The position numbers and the translations under genes are program-made. From Plectrocnemia conspersa (taxonomy: Eukaryota > Arthropoda > Insecta > Trichoptera > Polycentropodidae): 64,000 nt of DNA. Below, in pieces: positions 36,358 to 45,699 of the stretch (positions are counted from its first letter, which is position 1; each line of letters opens with the position of its first letter). A model generated the notes under the pieces. That model had not been told where the DNA came from and did no database searches. It saw only the letters and a program-made list of their open reading frames with translations. The stretch lies in contig VTFK01000275.1 of the NCBI GenBank assembly GCA_009617715.1, forward strand, positions 662,059 to 726,058, given 5' to 3'.

Positions 36358-37731
36358 CTTCTCAAAACATCATCATTTCCTGATCTATGGAAATGCACAA
36401 AAGTCACTCCTATTCATAAAAAGGGTGACAAATTATATATAAAGAATTATAGACCAGTCGCAGTGTTGTCAGCTCCTGCTAAATTATTTGAAATAATTAT
36501 TCATAAATATCTGTATAATCACTTTTGGCAAGTTTTGTTAGACCAACAGCACGGGTTTCGTCCTGCCCGTTCCACTGTTAATATCCTTCTGTCGTTCACC
36601 AAAACGGTGACAACTTCTCTCGATGCGGGAATTCAAGTAGACGTCGTGTATACAGATTTTGAGAAAGCCTTTGACAAAGTTTGTCATAAATTGTCGAACC
36701 TCGGTTGCTCAGATAATTTAACTCGGTTATTCTCAAGTTATTTAAGCAATCGTAGACAGTTTGTAACTTATGGTGTACGATTGTCAAAAGAATATTTTAC
36801 CCCTTCGGGGGTTCCTCAAGGATCCAATCTGGCACCTCTGCTTTTTGTGTTATTTATTAATGACATAAATACAGCAATTAAAAATTCAAGTTTTCTTCTG
36901 TACGCAGATGATTTAAAATTATATAAATGCATTCGATCTGTTGTGGACTCTTCTCTACAAAGTGATTTAGACTCTCTATGGAGATGGGCTTCAGTTAATC
37001 GTCTGCTCTTTAGTGTCGGAAAGTGCCATACTGTGTCATTTTCTCGATCCCATTCGCCATCAGCTTATTTCTACCATCTCGGTGGTAACAATTTGACTAG
37101 AGAAACTTCCACTAAAGATCTCGGAATCACTTTCGAGAGCAAATGGAGGTTCTCTCTACACATACACGACGTCTGTGTTAAATCTTCTAAGATACTCGGC
37201 TTTGTTATGAGGAATGCCTTTCACTTTGACGATCCGTCAGTTATTCGCATCCTCTATGACACCTTAGTTCGTAGCATTCTTAAATCGGGATCTATAATTT
37301 GAAATCCCCGAATAGCCAAATATTCCCTTTTAGTGGAAAAAATTCAAAAAAGGTATTTAAGATACCTTTACAAAAGGACATTTGGTTATTATCCGTACTT
37401 ATATCCCAGCGCCTTTCTTTTAGGAGCGTTGGGATATGATTCGCTGAGATTTCGCAGAAAGCTGTATGTCGCTAAACATTTTTTTAAATTACTAAAAGGT
37501 GCTGTCGACAATTAAGCTATTCTCGAGGAATTCCAGTTTTGGGTTCCGGAACATTTTCGAGAATCACGATCGAGACCTCTTTTGATGGCCGTTAGCGCTA
37601 GGACATCCACACTTGCCGACTCGCCTATAGCTGTGGCCATCTTGCTCCTTAATACATTACATATTGACTTATTTAATGTTAGCTATGAGGATCTGATCCA
37701 GTTTATATCATTTAATTTTAATATTTTATAA
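36358..37731 (+). pseudogene. Jockey-clade reverse transcriptase, nearly full RT domain with two nonsense codons
   Basis: One frame (codon starts at 36358) covers FPDLWKCTKVTPIHKK, NYRPVAVLS, QHGFRPARST, TDFEKAFDKV (first catalytic Asp), PSGVPQGS and the YADD active site at 36901-36912, then the thumb and C-terminal region with LLGALGYDSLRFRR, ending at TAA 37729-37731. The frame is interrupted by TGA at 37300-37302 (a Trp codon is expected) and TAA at 37513-37515. Relative to the copy at the window start it lacks five residues after KVCH (in-frame 15-bp deletion). ORF1, the endonuclease domain and the RT N-terminus are absent. The best copy here, but dead. Confidence 0.92.
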
Positions 37732-37906
37732 TTTTTTTGTTATGTTTAAGTATTTTTATATTTATGTACATATACGTTTTTTTATGTTTTATAAATTTAA
37801 AATTTGTTTTCGACCATCGTGGCGCATTGGGGTAACCTGTTAGGCCACGATTGGGGTAACCTGTTAATTTAATTTAAAAATAAAATAAATAAATAAAAAT
37901 AACAAA
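36375..37906 (+). mobile_element. 5'-truncated Jockey-type non-LTR element with A-rich tail
   Basis: The element spans from the shared 5' breakpoint (ATTTCCTGATC at 36375) through the RT region to a 3' UTR. In the UTR, TTGGGGTAACCTGTTA is duplicated 40 bp apart (37828 and 37854), followed by an AAATAAAATAAATAAATAAA-type tail. A flanking target-site duplication could not be defined. Confidence 0.8.
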
Positions 37907-38754
37907 ATAATGAATAAAGCAAAAGCTACCAGTGACCCAGTTGAGTTCTTTATTTCGTTGAATTCAAATAGACTATCAAAGTATAAATTAACTTTCAAGA
38001 TTTGTATTCCTCTTAAACTGCCGTAGACTTTAAATTGCTCTTGCATATATTATATATAGTTGGAGGCAATCTTTACATAAACATTTAAATGCGAAAATGT
38101 ACATATTCCCATAATCCCATTGCTTATATTTAATAAGCTTTTTCGGTTCAATGGCCTTTAATTAGCCATCTGAATATTATATAATACACAAAGGCAATCG
38201 CTAAATTTGTCGGGAATTAAAAAAAATAATTAATTTGTATCAATTTTATGCTGCAATGTCACAATCTGTTATGATGGCAAATAATCATTGTCTATGTTTT
38301 ATTTTTGAAGTATAAGATGAAAGCAATGCCTAATATTTTAACTGACAATTGATATTATGTTAATGGAATAAGTATTCCTTATTATTATTTAATATATAAA
38401 TCTTACTAATTATTTTTATTTAATTGGTATTTATTACATATTTTAAAAGGCAAATCCTTACACTAGATTTGTATTTCTAAATAAATGCATATATATCCTT
38501 TCCAAATTATACAATACAATTCAGTTAAATTAAACCAGCCGCACCTTAATAAATAAGATTTAATAGACGAAAAACCTTTACGATCGTATGAACTTACACG
38601 CATACAGTGCTAAATTTATAATTAAAGATATAACAAGTGCTTTACGTTTCGGTATTAACAACCAACCCCCTAGGCGTAATTAAAACGAGGACACAAACAC
38701 TTTAGTGAATTAATTCAAAGCATATTATATTCGAAACATATGCACACATACATA
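37907..38754. other. AT-rich spacer, no gene seen
   Basis: No feature supported. Confidence 0.5.
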
Positions 38755-39248
38755 AGCTGTTCAAAAAGTTACCGAACATTTAAAATAGCTCGTCAATATA
38801 AAATTTCAGCAATACTGGATTTGCTTAGCCGATATATAAATTTATTAATATTGCTGAAATTATGTCGTTAAAATTAATAAGTTTAAACAATTAACGTTTA
38901 GTTAAATTTTAATCATTATAAGGGCGTACCTAATTAGTAGTCAAGTTTATTGTGAAATGTTGGTTATTGATTTCAAAATATATTGTAAAAAAAATATAGA
39001 ATGGCTCAATTATTTAATTATCGACAATGATACACGTGCTTTATTTGTTTCATTTTTGCATATTACAACGTATTTTCAGATTGGTATTATCGCTGTTTCA
39101 ACCGTCCCTTATCCTTAAAAAAATGTGAACGGTATTAGAGACGATGTATGAATTCAGGAATAATATATAGTACTTTATATGCGACATCTTAAAAAAAAAA
39201 TTATATAGCCCAAAATAAAGTAAAAGTTCTGAAACTCTTTGAACAGCT
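38755..39248. mobile_element. Small TIR element (mariner/Tc1-like MITE?)
   Basis: The left end AGCTGTTCAAAAAGTTACCG is matched by an inverted right end (reverse complement AGCTGTTCAAAGAGTTTCAG), about 22 of 25 positions. The left flank is TA and the right flank CA, so a TA duplication is possible but not exact. No coding. Inside lies a perfect 13-bp inverted repeat, AATTTCAGCAATA (38802-38814) and TATTGCTGAAATT (38849-38861). Superfamily is uncertain. Confidence 0.6.
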
Positions 39249-39404
39249 CACCTGGATATTTGGGGTCTGTTCGGATTACGATTGTTACGTAATATTTTCA
39301 GAAACAATAACTTTTATAGAGTATGAGAGGGAGAGAGATGAGGGGTTTTCTCGCTTGGGATTACGTTTTAATAGCTGATTTTTAATTTATAAAGGTAGCC
39401 AAAC
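39249..39404. other. AT-rich spacer
   Basis: Contains a GAGAGGGAGAGAGATGAGG purine tract near 39325; otherwise nothing. Confidence 0.4.
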
Positions 39405-39565
39405 GAACGTTTTGATTGTCCATTTAACAAATCCCTGCCGTTCCCGGCGCGATGGGAACGGTACGTGCCGGCCTACCGCGCCGACTATACGTTATACGGC
39501 CATACGAGTTAATTGTACGCAATGTGAATTGACTACGTATGTGCCGAGATTCTAAAATAGTTATA
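39405..39565. other. Small GC-rich islet with hairpin
   Basis: CCGTTCCC (39438-39445) and GGGAACGG (39454-39461) form a perfect 8-bp stem with an 8-nt GC-rich loop, followed by CpG-dense sequence (GTGCCGGCC, CCGCGCCGAC). Candidate conserved regulatory DNA. Confidence 0.3.
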
Positions 39566-39838
39566 CGTAGCATCTATATTATAAATTATAATCTATATGA
39601 CATAAAATGTGAATTATGTATCGTTTTTGCTACCCGAATCAACGTGTAATTGGAAATATTGTAACGTGTCGCATTTTTTTTAATTGCTTTTATTTGTTTC
39701 ATGTTTTACACTCAACTTGTGCTTTTGCTCAATCTAGACTCGATTCAAGACTGAAACAATCTTTAAATTCTAAAAAAATTATCGTAATACATTTTTTTGA
39801 GATGCGTATTTGTAAAATGACCAATCAACCCGTAATGG
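39566..39838. other. AT-rich spacer
   Basis: A 76-codon frame at 39616-39846 has no domain. Confidence 0.4.
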
Positions 39839-39846
39839 GTCGCTAA

Positions 39847-40960
39847 TAGAGTCTCCAATTCGAGTAATCGAGTACTCGATACTCGAGTATTTTTGTCTAT
39901 TTTTCAAGTACTTGATAATCGAGTATTTTGAAAATTACTCGATTAATACTCGATATTAAAAAAATTTGAAATATTTCAGAAACAAAAATAACTTTAACTC
40001 GGTCCGGTAAAGGTTAACGTCTTGCTTTTAGTTGGCGTTTATGCCCGAAGTCCCGAGTTAGAACGGTTACTATCAGGTATAATTTTTTCATAGTTCCATA
40101 GTTGCATAGTTCCGGTCGTCGGCTATGTTAGTGGGTACGACGGAGAAATTTCTTTTGTGTTTTCTGTTCGACAGTCCCGACTTATCTAATTTATGGCAAT
40201 GAACAATATGAAATATCAACAAAAAAATTTTTTAGGTTTTATGACTATGCAGTTGTAGCGTAAAGTGTTGTAAATTGTTTATACTGATCCCTTAGCTTAA
40301 AATATAAATCAAAACAATTGTGTGTTTTAAAGGCATTTAAAGTAAAGTCAGTTCTTTGCGAACCGTTTAGCTCTAGAGTGAAAGGGATTCACCCAAATAC
40401 ATCTTCGAAGGATATAGATTTAAATTCTTCGCATTAATCAGAAGGAGTAGAATATTGTATATTGTTAAGAAAAAAAATCTATTCAAGAAGAATTACAAAA
40501 TGCTATTTTGTCAATAGTCGAAGGAAATAAGAGAAAAGCAGAGAAGGGAATGAAAGAAGAGAACATAAAAAGAGAGTTCAAAAAATTTTATATCTATAAA
40601 AAGCGAACAGATATAAATTAGAAGCCTTATCCAACACGTAAATGACAATAGGACCAACATCAACAGCAACGGAAAGGGTTTTTTCCATAACGGGAATAAT
40701 AAAACCAAAGGTTAGCAGTAATATTAAATTCGAGACACTTTTTGCATTATTGTTTTTAAAAAGTAAGTTCGTGAAGTTAAAATAATTGTAAAAATTAACA
40801 TACTAAGTATTTTATTTATTTATTTATATGTGCACGAATTTGAATAATAGCTATTTTGGTACATTTGGTAAATACTCGAAAGTACTCGAGTACTCGAGTA
40901 TTTTAAAATTTTAATATTCGATACTCGAGTAGTTGATGGTTCGAGTAATTGGAGACTCTA
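39847..40960 (+). mobile_element. hAT element, internally deleted, exact 8-bp target duplication
   Basis: Ends are TAGAGTCTCC...GGAGACTCTA. Both ends carry subterminal TCGAGTA/TACTCGA modules. GTCGCTAA at 39839-39846 and GTCGCTAA at 40961-40968 flank the element exactly. An 8-bp duplication and a transposase C-terminal remnant inside place it in the hAT superfamily. At 1.1 kb it is too short to carry a full transposase. Confidence 0.9.
40380..40785 (+). pseudogene. hAT transposase C-terminal remnant (dimerisation domain)
   Basis: The 3' part, 40648 to the TAA at 40783-40785, reads IGPTSTATERVFSITGIIKP followed by a stretch ending LFLKSKFVKLK. This is the conserved hAT C-terminal dimerisation block (P-x-S-x-E-R-x-FS). 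Upstream, lysine- and glutamate-rich coding-like sequence (VEGNKRKAEKGMKEENIKRE) lies in another frame with stops. The catalytic core is absent. Confidence 0.8.
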
Positions 40961-40968
40961 GTCGCTAA

Positions 40969-41395
40969 GGACATAAATACTTTTATAATAATAGCTTTTA
41001 TTTTCTTGTTCTTTACATTGAAATTGTATTGTTATAGATGGTAGTATACTTATATTATAACTGATTAGGCTTAGTAATCAGTAACCTGCAAAAAGGTGTG
41101 ATGTGGTAATCCTCTTGTACGTTTCTAGATTATGTTTAAAGAATACTTAATCCCATTTATCTTAAAATAAATAATTTAAAATGTTTTATATAATATATCA
41201 CTAAATTTATTATTTTTTTTCAATATTCAGTTATAACCTGATTTAACCACTAAGTCAATCAGACATATTAAGCACCTGCAATTAAATATTATCCAAGAGA
41301 CTAAAAGTCTGGGAATCTACATATACATACATATATAATTAATTAGTATGTGCGTTATATTGCAAACTTTGCAGCCTACCGGGTTTATTATTAGC
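40969..41395. other. AT-rich spacer, no gene seen
   Basis: No feature supported. Confidence 0.5.
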
Positions 41396-41500
41396 GCATT
41401 TTTATAAATAAAAATTCAAGTTCGCTGCCGTGGCTCGAACCGGCGGCCTCCGTGTAACCAGTCTGGACGTGGTATGCAGACAACATAGCAAATGTCAACA
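41375..41500 (-). repeat. tRNA-derived SINE fragment, inverted
   Basis: On the minus strand: GGTTACACGGAGGCCGCC, a B box (GGTTCGAGCC), ACGGCAGCGA, then a 3' part including AAACCCGGTAGG. It shares the B box with CGGCAGCGA and the ACCCGGTA word with the fragment at 18.3 kb, so they are likely one SINE family. No complete tRNA fold. Confidence 0.55.
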
Positions 41501-42904
41501 AAATCAGGTAACAAGTTACCAATAGGTGTTGCGAATCAGATGAATTACTGCATAATATTATTTTACTCTGATTTCCTACGTCAATAATAAAAGTTAATCA
41601 TTTACAATTAGCATCATTTTAGATCCATGAAGATATCATTTCATTAACTAATATGTACGGATTTTAAATTTTTTTTTCGGTGTTTTAGGTATTTCATTTT
41701 GTAATACCGGTAGTACTGTAGCGACCACACACAGATGACGATGTTTGAAAGAGTCTTTGTCTCAAAACTGTTAATTTACTGTGACCTAAATGACCCATCA
41801 ACAAGAAAACAACACAATAGCGTAAAGGAATTTGTATCTTACCCGCATTACAACCTCATAAGTAACACAAGTTTTGTTCTTACACTAAATATTCTCCGTC
41901 ATTGAGAGAATAATTCTTTATTGCGAAACGGTCACGGATATGATAAATCACCGAATCCACAACATTCCCGTTGCAATGTAATACGACCTTGGACAATGCC
42001 CATCAAGTGAACGTCGCTATTTCGCTGTTCTAAGAAGCAACTGCAGCGATTGGCTGGATGATCGTTAGATAATTGCAATCGGTCAACAGCAGCTACTCGA
42101 AGAGACCACGGAGAAAATACGAACATGGACTTACACATCTCGCCGCCAGCTTCTCTACTACCGTTCGAAAAACATACTGTCTCTGCCACACCAATCAGAA
42201 CTCTGAGGATCGTATACTGACATCATCGTTCCGCCAACTTTTCCACCACCGCTCGGAGTAAACATCTTGCCATTTATCGTCTGTTGCAATATATGTAAAT
42301 ATGTAATAAAAACTCGATTCCACTAAGCATCCTACTGGCTACAAAGTCACACCCCAAGGGTTCTCAAACCTTAAAGTACTGAATATCGATTATTGACCTA
42401 ATACTAATATTACCGGTATAGCAATCCCTGCTCACCGCGATATTAAAATGTCGTGAAGCTAGTCCTGGAAACAAACATTTATGGAAATCGTTTAGCATTT
42501 ATTTTCAAAGAAGCATATTTCTAGAATATTATTTTAATTGATGTATACAATATGTATTGAAAATTTATTATCGTTTAAAATAAGACGTCATCTCTTTGTG
42601 ATCCTTTTTGGCTTAATATAATTATATTATAAATATTATATATATTCCTCAGTGATTGTTAGATGGCTACATAATACCTTACAAACGATCTGCTTTAGTT
42701 ACTGAGTATTTATATCAAAACCGTAGTAAATGCTGTTACTTTTCAGCAAAATGCCTGTCGCATTTAATGAGCAAACTATGATATTTCATTATAACTTTTG
42801 AATCTAAAAACTTTTTCAGCACAATTTTTAACAGTTTGAAAGCCGCTGTTTCGGATTCATATATCACATCAATCAATCACTATAATTAATCGTGATATTA
42901 TTTA
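41501..42904. other. Spacer; mixed-composition block at 41900-42270
   Basis: The block at 41900-42270 is less AT-rich and open on both strands (41932-42189 minus; 42073-42261 plus) without domains. No gene supported. Confidence 0.35.
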
Positions 42905-43280
42905 ATCAAAGTTTGGAAGCGGCCGTCAAGCGTCAATATTGATACTGCGGTCCGGTGGGCGGCAGTGGCGCCCAACCCGGAGGCCGGGGTCCCATTAGGT
43001 AATTACGTGGCCATTTGAAGCGGCCACGCCGGCTCATGATTAAGCTGCGGTCACTCGGCCGACTGTTCTGTGACAGACGCCATTTTAACGGCGGATGCTA
43101 AATAATATGTACGCAGGCTGGCAGGTGAATGAAAAAAAAACGCCGCACGTGTAATTAGCGCGAGCTTTATTAATTACGCGCCGTTAATTAAACAACGGGC
43201 CGTTTATGCCATATTTTATTTCGCGCTTCGAATGCACTGCGGTTCAGATTTCAAATGTCAAGTTAATTCGCGTGCAATTT
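42905..43280. other. GC-rich islet with clustered homeodomain cores
   Basis: The most striking islet. The left part is CpG-dense (GGTCCGGTGGGCGGCAGTGG). The right part has three TAATTA cores in 40 bp (43152-43157, 43171-43176, 43185-43190), with the last two forming a near-symmetrical TTAATTACG...CGTTAATTAA arrangement. A further GGTAATTACG lies near 43000. No reading frame. Strong candidate for a conserved developmental enhancer, as inference. Confidence 0.38.
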
Positions 43281-44637
43281 TTTTTCCTGGACAAAACAGT
43301 TTTGGTTGGGCAGTTTTTCAATTAGGTCATATAACAAACGTGTAATTTATATACTCAAATTGTGTAAAAAAATAAATGCTACAGCAAAATAAAATGATAA
43401 AAACTTTTGAGAAAATGCACGTCAAAATCTGGATACAGAATTATTCTCCGAAATTCATATGCTTGTATTTAATAAAATGTATAAAGAAGCATAAAAAGTT
43501 TAAACAGATACAACTAACCTGTACTAAATGATATTATTTCACATATTATTATATCCAAGTACAGCCCATTTTCTCTGAACAGAGTGTAATGCAATTTTGA
43601 CCCTGAAAGATATACGACTACATCCAGTCACGCATGAAAAAATCCAACCCAGTCATCCCCAAAGTCGATCTCTAGGGTTTAGCCAAATCAGCAATAAAGA
43701 GAACACCCCCACAACCCTTCCCATCCCATCCTACGCCGCGCAACATGCATCTATTCAAATTATCATACTGCTGATTTGCGTTTAATTTGCGAAGTGCGTC
43801 CAAATCAATTACGTATGGCGGAGATATCTGTATCGAAATCTAAAACAAAATGAGCTCGGAACATGGCGGACAATTGAGAACGGTTGGAGCTTAATTGAAA
43901 TGCTGGTTTTACAGAAAAAAAATCACGTGACGCCCAGATCTGTTTTTTAATTGCTTTCGCTTGTGGGTGATCTGCCCCGTGACGTTTGATTCCATCAAGC
44001 GGCGGATTCATTATGACCGTATGAGGATTGACCTTTATCCTTTAAAAAAATAGCATACAATCGCTTCGGTAAAATTTCATTATTTATTTTAATATATTTT
44101 ATGTGTATTTTTAGTAATTGTTTTTATCGTCGCACTGTTATTGCACAGTTTAATTATACATTTTCCATTCCATAGCACCTGGAGAATCATTTTCTATATA
44201 TGTAATCTTTCTTTATATGAATCTTAGCACATTTCACACCTGCGGGTTACAGAAAATAGGAGTAACATTTTTACGACCATTAATGCAGAAATAAAAATAT
44301 TATTTTTAATACGATCTGAATTTTAATTTAGTTAGTATAATTTTCAAATTAAAAATAAAAATAAATTTATTTTTGCTAATAATATAAAACGGTTAACGTC
44401 ACATCTTCCACTTTTTATCCAAAATACACGGACGCTGAACTAACACAATCATACAATAAGAGTTCACAACAAGTTACTGTGATATTACATATATATTATT
44501 TTTTTATTTATTTTGTGCGAAATATTTATTTTTATACCCAGATGTGACACACGGAAAACCTTAAAATGAGCAATGCCGTTTCAACAAGAACAAAAGAAAC
44601 AACAAATATTCTTACGCGCATATATCACTTCTCCCTC
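43281..44637. other. AT-rich spacer; mixed block at 43560-44030
   Basis: 43560-44030 is less AT-rich, with short open frames on both strands (43597-43785 plus; 43805-44011 minus) and no domains. No gene supported. Confidence 0.35.
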
Positions 44638-44641
44638 GCAT

Positions 44642-45516
44642 AGAGTACGCTCGGGATAAGGATGCCGGTTTGTTATTGTGTGCGTGTACATGTATATGAG
44701 AGAGAGAAGCGGTGTAGCGTGTACTTCATTGTCTCGCTTTCTCTTTTAAGGACAGTCGCTGATTCGTCAACGCTGGTATTCGTCATTAAATTGCAGTGTG
44801 GCACAGAAGTTCGATCTTCTCTAGTGATTTATTTTAAATAATTTTGTGTTGATATTGGTTTAAACCAGATTTGCCCACTGTCCCATGGGTAGGTTGCTAA
44901 ACTCGTGCCACTGTTTTTTATTTATAAATGAAATTTTAAGAGAACAAAATTTATTGGGCATATCTGGGTTAATTGATATCAAGGCTTCAAATATACACTG
45001 TAAGTTATTCGTTCTCTTACCCGTGGATTAAAATATTTTAATTATTTTTCCATTAATCCGTACGTTGCTGGTTTTTTTTTTACACTATTCTCTGTAAGGC
45101 TTAAAAAAGTTATTATTCTTATCGTTGCGCCAATGATGATTTTTAAATTATTCAATGGACTCTAATGATTTAATAAAGTCGTCGAGCCATTAAACAATCT
45201 GCGAATAATTTCTTTCCCCATTTTATATCTTTTTGCTTTTGAAGAATAGCTAAAGACTTCATTATTTTTTTGTCTAGTGAAAGATTTTTAATTTTCAAAT
45301 ATTTAATTAATGACATCAATGTCTGGTTTCTTCGATTATATAATATATTTTTAATTGTCCGTTGAAATTTCCAACTTTGATCAGATGTATGTATGTTAAA
45401 TAAACATATATTTTCTTTTAAAATAAAAAAATAAAAATATTCTGAGCGAAATTGTTTTGAGTCACACAGTTCACGCACACAATAACAAACCGGAATCCTT
45501 ATCCCGAGCGTACTCT
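44642..45516. mobile_element. 875-bp DNA transposon with 45-bp near-perfect TIRs
   Basis: The left TIR (44642-44686) starts AGAGTACGCTCGGGATAAGG. The right TIR (45472-45516) is its inverted copy with a single mismatch over 45 bp. GCAT lies immediately outside each end (44638-44641 and 45517-45520), a plausible 4-bp target duplication. No known transposase is recognisable inside; the longest frame (45170-45520 minus, 116 codons, Lys-rich C-terminus) starts in the right TIR flank and is unassigned. High TIR identity implies recent activity. The superfamily is not identified. Confidence 0.8.
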
Positions 45517-45699
45517 GCATCTGTATACGTGCAATACATTTCTAAAAATAATGCAGATGCACTATTGCAGTACGAATTGTTAATGCATCAGTTAACAGCA
45601 AACAGTCTTTGGATTTGGTACTCTCAAAATTTTACATAGTGAGTTTTTAAAAATTGAAAATAAACTACAAATCTTATTTTTTTACGTCATTAGAAAAAA

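Noticed and set aside
36596..36787. 63-codon minus frame
   Set aside because: Antisense shadow of the reverse transcriptase frame on the plus strand.
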